This document shows, piece by piece, positions 24,041 to 32,932 of a stretch of DNA of 64,000 bases. The notes beneath the pieces are model-generated. The model saw only the letters and a list, made by a program, of their open reading frames with translations. It was not told the DNA's origin and searched no databases. Position 1 is the first letter of the stretch. Each line of letters begins with the position of its first letter. Both the position numbers and the translations under genes were made by a program. This DNA is from [Mycobacterium] nativiensis (GTDB taxonomy: Bacteria > Actinomycetota > Actinomycetes > Mycobacteriales > Mycobacteriaceae). The stretch is taken from the NCBI RefSeq assembly GCF_020172685.1, contig NZ_CP083986.1, positions 4,482,158 to 4,546,157 of the forward strand, in the 5' to 3' direction.

Positions 24041-25074
24041 CCACCTCCGAACTCAACACCAGCGGTGTCGACCGCCAACTGGCCGACATGATGGATGCGG
24101 TATTCGCCGACTACCGGGACACGCACCCACCCACCGGGCCGATCTGCCGTGACACCGAATTATGGTCCAGGCTGGATCAATTAGGTCTGGTGCGGCTGTC
24201 CGGTTCCACCCAGACCGGGGGAAGCGGCGCGAACTGGTATGAGGCTGCCGAACTGATGTCGGCGGCGGTGCGGCACGGCGTCCGGGCTCCGCTGGCCGAG
24301 CACGACGTCCTGGCCTGTTGGCTCCTCGAGGCAGTCGGGGCGCCGATCGACGGGGCCGCGCGCACCGCCTGCACGCTCGATGCATCCGGCACCGCCACCG
24401 CGGTGCCCTGGGCCTCGGCCGCCGAGAAGATTGTGGTGATCTGGCGGCACAAGGACATTCATCTGGTGGCCGATGCCGACTGCGCCGATCTGCGAATCAC
24501 GCCGAGCTGCAACCTCATCGGCGAACCGCGCGACACCGTCTCCGCCGACATCGCTGAGCTGAACGGGCTCGAGATGGCCGCGGACCTCCTGACGGAACTG
24601 CGGCTCAAGTCCGCTCTGGTTCGCTCGATACAGGTGTGTGCGGCCTTGGACAAGATCCTCGAGCTCTGCGTCGAGCACACGTGCGCCCGAACCCAGTTCG
24701 GGCGACCGCTGTCGAAGTTCCAGGCGATCCAGCATCTGATCGCCGATATCGCCGCCGAAGCCGCGCTGGCCCGGGCGGCAACCGAAACCGCCCTGGCAGC
24801 GGCCATCGGTAGCGGCTGGTCGGCACCCAACCTGGGGTTTCTCGTCGCGGTGGCGCGGTCCTGCGCCGGCCACGCGACCTCGGTGGCGGTCCGAAACGGC
24901 CACCAGGCGCTCGGGGCCATCGGCACCACCATCGAACACCGGCTGCATGAGTACACCCGGGCTGCACTGGCGTGGCGCAGCGAGTTCGGGTCGGTCCGAC
25001 ACTGGGACGAGGAGGTCACCCGGGAGGCGCTGGCCGCCGGGGCGGCCGGCCTGTGGAGCTTGATCACCGACTGA
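24037..25074 (+). CDS. Acyl-CoA dehydrogenase, second subunit of a heteromeric pair
   Basis: A 345-residue, shortened acyl-CoA dehydrogenase homologue. The N-terminal and middle domains are degenerate and lack the SEPDSGSD FAD loop, while the C-terminal helical bundle is retained with CARTQFGRPLSKFQAIQH, LIADIAAEAALARAAT and a HQALGAIGTTIEHRLHEYTR stretch. This division of motifs between adjacent proteins is typical of the heterotetrameric FadE pairs of actinobacterial steroid degraders. It overlaps the upstream subunit by ATGA, consistent with equimolar synthesis. Alone it is unlikely to be active. Confidence 0.85.
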   Translation: MTTSELNTSGVDRQLADMMDAVFADYRDTHPPTGPICRDTELWSRLDQLGLVRLSGSTQTGGSGANWYEAAELMSAAVRHGVRAPLAEHDVLACWLLEAVGAPIDGAARTACTLDASGTATAVPWASAAEKIVVIWRHKDIHLVADADCADLRITPSCNLIGEPRDTVSADIAELNGLEMAADLLTELRLKSALVRSIQVCAALDKILELCVEHTCARTQFGRPLSKFQAIQHLIADIAAEAALARAATETALAAAIGSGWSAPNLGFLVAVARSCAGHATSVAVRNGHQALGAIGTTIEHRLHEYTRAALAWRSEFGSVRHWDEEVTREALAAGAAGLWSLITD

Positions 25075-25194
25075 GCGCACGGTCCGGTGTCGGTGTCCCA
25101 CTGACCGGTTATCACCGTGCCGTAGCAGGCCGATCGGCGGTTGACTCTGAGGAGCACTTGGTTTCCGCACGCCAAAACTTGGGAGACACGTTCC

Positions 25195-25701
25195 GTGAGC
25201 ACTGACAACGCCATCTCGCTGACCGAGCTGCAGAACTTCATCGGCGAATTCTGGTACCACTACGATCAGGCCGACTACCCGAAAATGGGCGCCGCTTTCG
25301 CCCCGGATGCCACCTACCTCAGTCGAAGTGACTCCGGCGCATGCCCCTTCGAAGAATCCCTCGCCGCTGACCTGACCAGTGCGGCAGAGGTGGTGCCGTG
25401 GCTTATCGAACATCGCGACGCAAGTCCATACCCCCTGCGCCATCACACGACGAACCTGCACATCACCGGCCACGAGGGTGCTGTCACCTACGCGCGCTTC
25501 TATCTCTTGGTCAACCAGGTCACCAACTTCGTTCCGTTCGCGGTATCCAGCGGAGTTACCGAGGTCGGTGTTCGGCGCGGGGGCAGCAGTCCCAGCGGGC
25601 TTGAGTTCACCAAGATGTCGGTCATCCTCGACGCCACGAATTCCGAACCGTTGGCCGGCACGGGGCTTCCCGGCGCTGAGAACGCCCCGGCGAACACCTG
25701 A
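25195..25701 (+). CDS. SnoaL/NTF2-fold protein
   Basis: A 168-residue protein with a SnoaL-like cone fold: LTELQNFIGEFWYHYDQADYPKMG at the start (broken across ~8-30), FAPDATYLSRSD, then strands around HHTTNLHITGHEG and ARFYLLVNQV. Such proteins include ketosteroid isomerases, dehydratases and non-catalytic subunits; the Tyr/Asp set of ketosteroid isomerase is not evident. Downstream of the FadE pair and before an SDR, it may dehydrate or hydrate an intermediate. GTG at 25195 has GGGAGA upstream. A TTGACT at 25141 could be the -35 of an internal promoter. Confidence 0.75.
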   Translation: MSTDNAISLTELQNFIGEFWYHYDQADYPKMGAAFAPDATYLSRSDSGACPFEESLAADLTSAAEVVPWLIEHRDASPYPLRHHTTNLHITGHEGAVTYARFYLLVNQVTNFVPFAVSSGVTEVGVRRGGSSPSGLEFTKMSVILDATNSEPLAGTGLPGAENAPANT

Positions 25702-25721
25702 CCGGGCTGGGCACCGATCCC

Positions 25722-26597
25722 TTGAGCGCACGTGACGTCTTCGGCGGCGGAGTCGCCGTCATCACCGGGGCCGGCGCCGGCATCGGCGCCGGCATCGCCC
25801 GGCACGCACACCGTCTGGGTATGTCACTGGTCCTGGCCGACGTCGATGGCGCCGCCATCGCGGCGCTGCGGGACGAGGTGACCGCGGACGGCGGAACGGC
25901 CGTCGACGTGGTGTGCGACGTCCGCGACCCGGATGCCGTGGAGGCGCTCGCCGAACACGCCTACCGTGATGCCGGCCCGGTTCGGCTACTGGTTAACAAC
26001 GCCGGAGTCGAACAGTTCGGCTATCTGTGGGACACCCCGGTTGCCAATTGGAACCGGGTGATGGAGATCAATGTCAGTGGGGTCTTCCACGGCGTCCGTT
26101 CCTTTCTCCCCAAGATGATGGCCGCCGGTGCCCCGGCATGGGTGTGGAACCTGTCGTCGATCGGCGGGGTAGCAGCCGTCCCGCTGCAAACCCCCTACAT
26201 CGTCAGCAAGCATGCGGTGCTGGCTCTGACCGAATGCCTACGCCTGGAGGTCGCGCTGGCCGGGCACGCCGATCACATTCACGCTCAGGCGGTCGTGCCC
26301 GGTGCGGTCAAGTCCAACATCTTCGAGGCCGCCGGGGGTGTCGACGCCGACGGATCCGGTGCCGACGTCACGGCGGCGGAGTCCCAGCGTGAAGCCATGC
26401 TCGACGTCAAAGCCGGCGCGCTAGATCCCCTCGACGCGGCCGAGGCGGTGTTCGCGCAGTCTGCGCTGGGCGGGTTCTACCTGTTGACCCAGCCCGAACA
26501 GGTCCGCTCGGCGATGGCCGAGCGGGCGCAAGTGCTGACCACGCTGGTGCCGCCGCAGCTGCGCAGCCGGTCCCGCTTCGATCCCGCCAAACCCTAG
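25722..26597 (+). CDS. Short-chain dehydrogenase/reductase
   Basis: A 291-residue SDR: TGAGAGIGAGIARHA (~14-28), CDVRDPDAVEA, NNAGVEQFGYLWDTP, the Ser in WNLSSIGGVAAVP, Tyr and Lys in YIVSKHAVLALTE, VVPGAVKSNIF. The length and the C-terminal FAQSALGGFYLLTQPEQVR extension resemble SDRs that act on bulky substrates in actinobacterial catabolic operons. The only start compatible with the fold is TTG at 25722, 21 bp after the SnoaL-like stop. It probably oxidises a beta-hydroxyl of a side-chain or ring intermediate. Confidence 0.85.
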   Translation: MSARDVFGGGVAVITGAGAGIGAGIARHAHRLGMSLVLADVDGAAIAALRDEVTADGGTAVDVVCDVRDPDAVEALAEHAYRDAGPVRLLVNNAGVEQFGYLWDTPVANWNRVMEINVSGVFHGVRSFLPKMMAAGAPAWVWNLSSIGGVAAVPLQTPYIVSKHAVLALTECLRLEVALAGHADHIHAQAVVPGAVKSNIFEAAGGVDADGSGADVTAAESQREAMLDVKAGALDPLDAAEAVFAQSALGGFYLLTQPEQVRSAMAERAQVLTTLVPPQLRSRSRFDPAKP

Positions 26598-26607
26598 GTA
26601 GCTCACC

Positions 26608-27564
26608 GTGATTGCGTCGCGTCGCAGCGTGCTGGACCCCGATGCCGCGGCCCGGGTGGCAGCGTTCGCCCCGGCCGTATCGCTGCGGGAGCGGGGACTG
26701 GCCGCGGTGCGTGCTTCGCTCGAGTCCGCGCCCCTGCCGGCCGACATGCCGGAGATGGCCGACATCGCCGACACCGCGGCACCAGGCCCCGGTGGCCCCG
26801 TGCCGATACGCATCTACCGCCCGGAGTCCGCCGACGGGCCGCTGCCCGCGATCGTCCACCTTCATGGCGGCGGCCTGGTGATGGGTTCCAATCACTCGTT
26901 CGAACCGATGGCCCGGGCGATGGCCGCGGCAAGCGGCGCGGTGGTGATCGCCGTCGACTATCGGCTGGCACCGGAGAATCCACCCCCGGCGCAGTTCGAG
27001 GACGCGTGGGCGGCCACCGAATGGGCTGCCGCCAACGCCAAGGGGCTCAGGCTGGATCCGCACAAGCTGGTCATAGCCGGCGACAGTGCCGGGGGCGGTG
27101 TCGCCGCAGCAGTCGCGTTATGGGCGCGAGATCATGGTGGCCCAAAGATCTTCGCCCAGGTCCTGATGTATCCGGGCGTGGACCGGGACATGGCAGCAGC
27201 GTCAATAGTCACCCAACCGGATGCTCCGATGCTGGCCCACGACGACATCGTCTACCTGCATGAGCTCGCCGACGTCGGAGCGGGCACCCCGCACGACATC
27301 CGTCGTGTCCCCGCGTACGCCACCGACTTGAGCGGTCTGCCGCAGGCCATCGTCGTCACCGCCGAACTGGACCCGATCTCCGATTGGGGCGAACGCTATG
27401 CCCGGCGGCTACGCGACGCCGGTGTGCAAACCACGATCACCCGCTATCCCGGCATCTATCACGGTTTCCTGATGCGATCGGAAGCGACCGCGCGGGGACG
27501 TCTGGCCATGGCCGAGATCGGGGCGTTGTTGCGCGCCAAGTTCGCTCATCCACTGCCCTTCTAA
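26608..27564 (+). CDS. Alpha/beta hydrolase, hormone-sensitive-lipase type (second copy)
   Basis: A 318-residue esterase with HLHGGGL (oxyanion HGGG at 86-89), VDYRLAPENPPPAQFEDAW, the nucleophile in AGDSAGGGVA (Ser160), an Asp in ELDPISDWGERYA and His in GIYHGFLM. It is distinct from the hydrolase at 11535 (different spacing and termini) and nearer to the AES/LipN branch. It probably hydrolyses an ester or lactone. GTG start 10 bp after the SDR stop; last gene of the run that began with the alcohol dehydrogenase. Confidence 0.87.
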   Translation: MIASRRSVLDPDAAARVAAFAPAVSLRERGLAAVRASLESAPLPADMPEMADIADTAAPGPGGPVPIRIYRPESADGPLPAIVHLHGGGLVMGSNHSFEPMARAMAAASGAVVIAVDYRLAPENPPPAQFEDAWAATEWAAANAKGLRLDPHKLVIAGDSAGGGVAAAVALWARDHGGPKIFAQVLMYPGVDRDMAAASIVTQPDAPMLAHDDIVYLHELADVGAGTPHDIRRVPAYATDLSGLPQAIVVTAELDPISDWGERYARRLRDAGVQTTITRYPGIYHGFLMRSEATARGRLAMAEIGALLRAKFAHPLPF

Positions 27565-27703
27565 GCGATTCCCCTGCAACGATCAGCGGCCAGGCAACCT
27601 CCCAGTGGCCGGACACCATGGGTACGCGACGCCGACGGCACCGCAGACAATCGAGAACAGCACTGGCGCGCAACGCCGCCGCCACGACAGAGAAGGAGTC
27701 CCT

Positions 27704-28783
27704 GTGATACTCACCGACGAGCGGCGGACGGAGCTTTCCGACATCCTCCGCCCCGCCTCGCCGCCCCGCGAGATCGACAACGTCTACACCGACGACCAGC
27801 GGGAGCGCCTCCTCGACGTGGTCCGCAAGGACGGGCCGTGGAGGCTGATCCTCGCCCAGCACTTCGCTTCTCCGGAAGAGCTGATGGCAACCATGAGTGG
27901 CCAGTTTCCCGCGGGGGTCACACCCAGTCTGGACCTCTTTCTGATTCCGAGCTTCCGCGGATTCCTGGCCAACCACGGCACCGTGCTCTACCCCGAACTG
28001 CACGACTGCTTCTACAACGCCGAGTTTCTGGACATTGCCAAGTCGTATTGGGGTGCAAAGTACGCCAAGCCGCAGATGATGCTGTTCAACATCAACGGCC
28101 CGTGCGCCAACCGCGATCCGGGCCACCTTGACTCGCCGAGCTTCCGGGGCGTTCGGTATGAGAACGCACCCACCTGGCTGGTCAGTGTCATGGGCAAATC
28201 CGGGCTGTTCACCGACTATCTCATCAAGATGGCGCAGGTCATCACCTGGTTCTCGTTGGATGAGGGCAGCGGCTTCACCTATTGGCCCGACGGGCCCCTC
28301 AAGGCGCCCAAACGTATTCAGCCGCCGGTGTACAACCGGGGTGTCGTGGTCCAGAACGAGATGCTGGTCCACCGCGGCGAGGCCAACGGTCCGCTCGACC
28401 AGCAAATACCCGCCGGACTGACCTTCGACACCGTATTCGCCGGCGACCCCACCTCGCGAGACCATTGGGTGCTCAAGAACGGCGACGACGTCATTGCGCG
28501 GCATCACACCGACGAACTGCGCTTCCTGGTCCACTGGTCCGCTGAGGTCTACCAGGACTTCGACGAGCTCAAGAAGAACATGGACCACTCCGACGACCTC
28601 ACCATCGACAAGGCAATCGACATGATGGTCGACGACCTCGGCAAAAGGGGCGTCAAGCTCGACATCCCGAGTGCGCCTCTGCACGACCCCGCCTTCATCG
28701 GCGCCCTCAACGCCGGCTACGACCTCGGCGGTCCTGCTGTCTACCCCGACGAGGCACCGCTCAGCGCGTTTCAGTTCAGCTGA
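27704..28783 (+). CDS. Unrecognised 359-residue protein, possible non-haem iron oxygenase
   Basis: I do not recognise this family with confidence. It is soluble, with no signal peptide or membrane segment. Visible features are ILRPASPPREIDNVYTDDQR at the start, an Asn/Gly-rich centre with NINGPCANRDPGHLD, where HLD could be the HxD of a cupin-type Fe(II)/2-oxoglutarate enzyme, and later NEMLVHRGEANGP, which could give the distal His and Arg. This order matches phytanoyl-CoA-dioxygenase-like proteins but spacing is unusual and homology is unproven. The GTG at 27704 has a strong GGAG five bases before it. A 139-bp leader separates it from the upstream operon, and a strong terminator follows. 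Confidence 0.75.
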   Translation: MILTDERRTELSDILRPASPPREIDNVYTDDQRERLLDVVRKDGPWRLILAQHFASPEELMATMSGQFPAGVTPSLDLFLIPSFRGFLANHGTVLYPELHDCFYNAEFLDIAKSYWGAKYAKPQMMLFNINGPCANRDPGHLDSPSFRGVRYENAPTWLVSVMGKSGLFTDYLIKMAQVITWFSLDEGSGFTYWPDGPLKAPKRIQPPVYNRGVVVQNEMLVHRGEANGPLDQQIPAGLTFDTVFAGDPTSRDHWVLKNGDDVIARHHTDELRFLVHWSAEVYQDFDELKKNMDHSDDLTIDKAIDMMVDDLGKRGVKLDIPSAPLHDPAFIGALNAGYDLGGPAVYPDEAPLSAFQFS

Positions 28784-28797
28784 TCCGCAACGCGTTT

Positions 28798-28834
28798 CGG
28801 TGTGGCCCCGCGCGATGTCTGCGGGGCCACACCG
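28798..28834. terminator. Strong bidirectional hairpin terminator
   Basis: A perfect 14-bp stem, CGGTGTGGCCCCGC (28798-28811) with GCGGGGCCACACCG (28821-28834) around a nine-base loop, stands between the stop of the plus gene (28783) and the stop of the minus gene (28860). It is symmetric and so serves both strands. There is no long T-run, as is usual in mycobacteria. Confidence 0.8.
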
Positions 28835-28859
28835 CGTTAGGGCATTTCGGCGGAGGCGA

Positions 28860-29141
28860 CTAGCGTTCGTCGACCACCGGCAACGAACCCGCGCCGACAG
28901 CCGCCTCGATCGAAGCGCGCAGCTTCGTACACACCAGGAACACGCCCGGCCGCAAGCCCGGACCGTCGTCGGAAGGGTTCGCCCTCTCCTTCTGCCGTTC
29001 CTGGCACCGACCCATGGCCGCACCATTCCACTGCACGCTGGTCTGCTCCCAGCTGCTCTTGCGGGCCAGCACCCGGGCACCGCATGACCGGCAGGTCACC
29101 GGCAACATCGGTGCGTCATCGAGTCGATTATCAGGACGCAT
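28860..29141 (-). CDS. Small Cys-x2-Cys protein overlapping kshA
   Basis: A 93-residue protein: CRSCGARVLARKSSWEQTS near residue 17, a third Cys at GRCQER (~46) and a fourth at LVCTKLR (~71), with Trp and Gln between. Two pairs of Cys could bind zinc or a small iron-sulfur centre. I do not recognise it by name. Its ATG lies within the end of the kshA-like gene (11-bp overlap), so both come from one transcript, and a role with the Rieske oxygenase (metal delivery, electron transfer, stability) is a reasonable guess. Confidence 0.72.
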   Translation of the reverse strand: MRPDNRLDDAPMLPVTCRSCGARVLARKSSWEQTSVQWNGAAMGRCQERQKERANPSDDGPGLRPGVFLVCTKLRASIEAAVGAGSLPVVDER

Positions 29142-30303
29142 CAGCGCTTTTGGTCAAGCCCACCAACCGCGGTAACCGGTTGTTGGCGAGGTTGTCCTCG
29201 ACTTCCGCCAGCCACGCCTCGCGCGGACGTGTCGTGTCGATCTCGAACTCGAATCGATCGACCATATCGGGGGTGACATCATCGACGTCGACATAGAACT
29301 GTTCGTACCACCGGCGTACCTGATAGACAGGACCATCCTCTTCGCACAGCAACGGATTATCGATCCGCGCCTTACGCCGCCAGATGGCCACATCCTGCTC
29401 GAAACCCATCTTGACGAAGTCACCGAGGGCGACGGCCATCTGCATCGCCGCATCCGCCGGCAGCGCCTCTGACTTCTCCACCGTGATGCCGTATTGCAGC
29501 ACAAACGAATTCGCGTCAATCGGATAGTGGCAGTTGAGCAGAATCGTGCGTTGATCGCCGTGCTCGTAGTGGTAGGTGAGATCGTCGATCATGAACGACG
29601 GCCCGTAGTAGGAGGCCACCGACGTCGTCCCGAGAATAGGAGGCCCGTCACCGGATCCGAGGTCGGGACGCGCCTCACTCTTGTAGTACTGCGTCGCGAC
29701 GTGTCCTTCGAACACGTTCTTGAAGCCGGTGGGAAGTCCACCGTGAATGTAGAAGAAGTGCGCCATGTCGACGATGTTGTCGATGATCTCGCGGCAGTTG
29801 GTGTCGACGATCGTGGTGTACCAGTGCCAATTCGTCCACTGTTCGCCCCCGACACCTTCGATGCGCGGAATCGTCACGTCGGCGGGGGGAGCCTTCTTCT
29901 CCGGATCGTTCCAGACGAACAGCATGCCGTCTTGCTCCATGGTCGGCCATGCAGTTGTGCGGGCCAGCTTGGGAACCCGCCGGCTGTAGGGAATCTTCTT
30001 GCACCTGCCGTCACCACCCCAGCGCCAGTCGTGGAACGGGCAAGCGATCTCGTTGCCCTTGACCTCGCCGTCGGACAGATCGCCGCCCATGTGCCGGCAG
30101 TAGGCATCGAGGGCGTTGAGGTTACCGTCCGCGCCGCGGAAGACCACCAGCTTGCCGCCGAATGCATTGATCGCGTGCGGTTTTCCATCGCCCAGCTCGC
30201 GTGTCAGCCCGATGCAGTGCCAACCTCGCGCGAAGCGAGTCGGTGCGGCCTGCGCCTCGATCTGGCGAACTTCGCCGACGCAGTCGGTCTCTAACCCTGT
30301 CAT
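29131..30303 (-). CDS. kshA: Rieske oxygenase component of 3-ketosteroid 9-alpha-hydroxylase (KshA-like)
   Basis: A ~390-residue Rieske non-haem iron oxygenase. The [2Fe-2S] ligands are CRHMGG and CPFHDW (Cys69/His71 and Cys88/His91 counted from the second Met), matching KshA spacing. The mononuclear iron site is seen in DNIVDMAHFFYIHGGLP (His, His) with a later Asp, and the C-terminus has FVKMGFEQDVAIWRRK and IDNPLLCEEDGPV, typical of KshA. The reaction is 9-alpha-hydroxylation of a 3-ketosteroid, which with KstD opens ring B. Electrons would come from the KshB-like reductase at 5827. Start 30303 has GAGG nine bases upstream; 30312 is the alternative. Divergent to the KstD gene (135 bp), which supplies or uses the same intermediates. 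Confidence 0.92.
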   Translation of the reverse strand: MTGLETDCVGEVRQIEAQAAPTRFARGWHCIGLTRELGDGKPHAINAFGGKLVVFRGADGNLNALDAYCRHMGGDLSDGEVKGNEIACPFHDWRWGGDGRCKKIPYSRRVPKLARTTAWPTMEQDGMLFVWNDPEKKAPPADVTIPRIEGVGGEQWTNWHWYTTIVDTNCREIIDNIVDMAHFFYIHGGLPTGFKNVFEGHVATQYYKSEARPDLGSGDGPPILGTTSVASYYGPSFMIDDLTYHYEHGDQRTILLNCHYPIDANSFVLQYGITVEKSEALPADAAMQMAVALGDFVKMGFEQDVAIWRRKARIDNPLLCEEDGPVYQVRRWYEQFYVDVDDVTPDMVDRFEFEIDTTRPREAWLAEVEDNLANNRLPRLVGLTKSADAS

Positions 30304-30438
30304 TCCGGTCATCCTCGCTGTTCATCGCTGGTAAGAACCGTTGTTGTTGTAACACCGCCACACTCATTGGGCGCCGCGGTGTTCCACTGACTGGGCACAG
30401 TGGGGGCATCTTGTCCCTATTGGCCCCAGAATCGGCCG

Positions 30439-32118
30439 GTGACCGATCCACGCAACATCACTGTCGATCTGCTCGTCGTTGGTTCTGGAACCGGGATGGC
30501 GGCCGCCCTGGCCGCCCACGAAGCGGGATTGTCGACGCTGATCGTGGAGAAGACCGGCTTCGTCGGGGGGTCGACGGCGCGCTCGGGCGGCGCATTCTGG
30601 ATGCCGGCCAACCCGATCCTTGCGGCGGCGGGCTCGGATGACACCCACTCGGCGGCGCGCACCTACCTCGATGCAGTCGTCGGTGAGGCAGCCCCGCACG
30701 AGCGCGCACATACATTTCTCGACCACGGCGCGGCGACAGTCGAGATGCTGCGACGCACCACACCGATGAAATTCCAATGGGCCAAGGGCTACTCGGATTA
30801 CCACCCGGAACAGCCCGGCGGCAGCGCAATCGGGCGTACCTGCGAGTGCCGCCCATTCAACACCGCGGTGCTCGGGCCGGAGTTGGCGCGGCTACGTCCC
30901 GGCGTGATGAAATCCTCGTTTCCCATGCCGGTGACCGGGGCGGATTACCGGTGGCTCAACCTGATGACCCGCGTGCCGCTGAAAGCGTGGCCCCGCATCA
31001 TGTTGCGGGCATTCCAAGGTATCGGCGGACTGTTGCTGGGCCGGCGTTATGCTGCGGGCGGTCAGGCGTTGGCAGCAGGAATGTTCGCCGGGGTCCTGCG
31101 CGCCGGCATCCCGGTGTGGACCGATTCACCGGTTTCCTCCCTGATCCTCAACAGCGACCGGGTCACCGGGGCCGTCGTGGACCATAACGGCGCGCAGTTC
31201 TCGGTCACCGCTCGGCGCGGCGTTGTGCTGGCCGCCGGCGGCTTCGACCACCTGATGACCTGGCGGCACAAGTTCCAGTCCGAACGGCTCGGTGGAAACG
31301 CCAGCCTCGGCGCCGAAGGCAACACCGGCGATGCCATTCGTCTGGCCCAGGACTCATGCGGCGCCGACACCGCGCTGATGGACCAAGCGTGGTGGTTTCC
31401 CGCCTTCGCGCCGCTGCCAGACGGTGAACCGACGGTCATGCTCGCCGAGCGTTCCCTGCCGGGCTGCCTGTTGGTCGACCAGACCGGTCAACGCTTCGTC
31501 AACGAAGCCATCGACTACATGTCGTTCGGGCAGAAGATGCTCGAGCGGGAGCGGGCCGGATGTCCGGTCGAGGTCATCTGGATGATTTTCGATCAGCAGT
31601 ACCGCAACAGCTATCTGCTGGCCGCGGAACTGTTCCCGCGCATGCCGATTCCCAAGACGTGGTACGACGCCGGTATCGCGCATCGCGCCGATGATCTGCC
31701 GACGCTGGCGAGCGCCATCGGCGTCGACCCGTCGACCTTCGTCGCCACGCTGGGTCGCTTCAACGAACTGGCCCGGAAAGGCGTGGACGCCGACTTCAAT
31801 CGTGGCGTGAGCGCATACGACCGCTACTACGGCGATCCGACGATCGCCCCCAATCCCAACCTGCGCCCCCTGGAGGCTGGGCCGTTCTACGCCGTGAAGG
31901 TCGTGCTCAGTGACTTGGGTACCTGCGGTGGCCTTCGCGCCGATACCCGCGGGCGGGTACTACGCGAGGACGGGTCGGTGGTCGACGGGCTTTACGCGAT
32001 CGGCAACACCGCTGCTAACGCGTTCGGCGCGAGCTATCCGGGCGCGGGCGCCACCATCGGGCAGGGCCTGGTGTTCGGGTACATCGCGGCGCTGCATGCG
32101 GCCGGCAAGCTCAAGTGA
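30439..32118 (+). CDS. kstD: 3-ketosteroid delta1-dehydrogenase (KstD)
   Basis: A 559-residue flavoprotein, the length of true KstDs. FAD loop VVGSGTGMAAALAAHEAGL at ~13-31; GGSTARSGGAFWMPAN follows; the central substrate-binding region includes NEAIDYMSFG; near the C-terminus GPFYAVKVVLSDLGTCGGL carries the conserved Tyr, and GLYAIGNTAANAFGASYPG plus GATIGQGLVFGYIA close the FAD site. KstD removes hydrogens from C1 and C2 of ring A; combined with KshAB it triggers ring B opening and A-ring aromatisation. GTG 30439 is preferred to an upstream start at 30400. It shares the intergenic region with the kshA-like gene. It is one of four KstD-superfamily proteins here. Confidence 0.9.
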   Translation: MTDPRNITVDLLVVGSGTGMAAALAAHEAGLSTLIVEKTGFVGGSTARSGGAFWMPANPILAAAGSDDTHSAARTYLDAVVGEAAPHERAHTFLDHGAATVEMLRRTTPMKFQWAKGYSDYHPEQPGGSAIGRTCECRPFNTAVLGPELARLRPGVMKSSFPMPVTGADYRWLNLMTRVPLKAWPRIMLRAFQGIGGLLLGRRYAAGGQALAAGMFAGVLRAGIPVWTDSPVSSLILNSDRVTGAVVDHNGAQFSVTARRGVVLAAGGFDHLMTWRHKFQSERLGGNASLGAEGNTGDAIRLAQDSCGADTALMDQAWWFPAFAPLPDGEPTVMLAERSLPGCLLVDQTGQRFVNEAIDYMSFGQKMLERERAGCPVEVIWMIFDQQYRNSYLLAAELFPRMPIPKTWYDAGIAHRADDLPTLASAIGVDPSTFVATLGRFNELARKGVDADFNRGVSAYDRYYGDPTIAPNPNLRPLEAGPFYAVKVVLSDLGTCGGLRADTRGRVLREDGSVVDGLYAIGNTAANAFGASYPGAGATIGQGLVFGYIAALHAAGKLK

Positions 32119-32133
32119 GCCGACTCCCGGCCT

Positions 32134-32802
32134 TTAGGCGTGGTCGTCTTCGTCGGCGGCACGGCGTTCGACCTCATACCAGTAGTCACGCACCGGGAAC
32201 TTGGTGCCGTGTGCAGTCCCCTTGGCGAATACCTCCTCGACCTCATCCAGGTCTTTGATCATCCGCAGCGCCAATTCCCGTTCGGCCGCGTAGTAGTCCT
32301 CGGACCACTGCAACGCCAATCGTGCGTAAGCCCACGCCGGCTCCTCACCGGCCAACCGGGCATCGGTCGCCGCGGCCCGATGCATCTCCTCGGCGTGGGC
32401 GACGTGCGCGGTGAGGACTTCCCGCAGCCGGCCGGGGCTCATCAGATGACCGAAAATTACCCGTAACAACGGGTTGTGCTTGAGAGTGGGCGGCTCGACC
32501 GGCTCATCGTTGGCCCACCGCGTCACCGCGGTCAGACCCAGCTCGGTGATCTGATACATCCGGCGGCTGCGCACCCCGGCATCGACGCGAGACGTGACCA
32601 GCCCCTGCTGTTCGAGCCGCTTCAACTCCGAATAGATCTGGCTGTACGCCGGACTGGAGTAGAAGAACCGAACCGTCCAATTGAACCACTTCTTGATGTC
32701 GTAGCCCGACAGCTCATCCCCGCCCGACAGCATGCCCAGCAATGCCCATCCGGTGGGTGACACGTTCAATCCGCCGGGGACATTGTCGGTGGCTTCGCTC
32801 AC
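32134..32802 (-). CDS. PadR-family transcriptional regulator
   Basis: A 222-residue regulator. The winged helix spans residues ~14-95: SPTGWALLGMLSGGDELSGYDIKKW (split over ~15-39), SPAYSQIYSELKRLEQQGLV and SRRMYQITELGLTAV. The C-terminal half is a long helical dimerisation domain with ARLALQWSEDYYAAERE, as in the PadR/Vir subclass. These are usually repressors of neighbouring genes. It is convergent with the KstD gene and divergent to the hsaB-like operon, which is the likely target. The region 32803-32932 should contain its operator; no perfect palindrome is visible there. Confidence 0.87.
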   Translation of the reverse strand: MSEATDNVPGGLNVSPTGWALLGMLSGGDELSGYDIKKWFNWTVRFFYSSPAYSQIYSELKRLEQQGLVTSRVDAGVRSRRMYQITELGLTAVTRWANDEPVEPPTLKHNPLLRVIFGHLMSPGRLREVLTAHVAHAEEMHRAAATDARLAGEEPAWAYARLALQWSEDYYAAERELALRMIKDLDEVEEVFAKGTAHGTKFPVRDYWYEVERRAADEDDHA

Positions 32803-32932
32803 TGAACAAGGCTAACAACCTCCGACGCCCTGGAAAGACCGCGACTACCGCTGATCGGGAGCCTGCGTTGCGCCGACAGTTCCCCGGGGCCGAAGGTAGC
32901 AAGCAGTGATGTCCGCGAGCGCGAGGAGAGGC

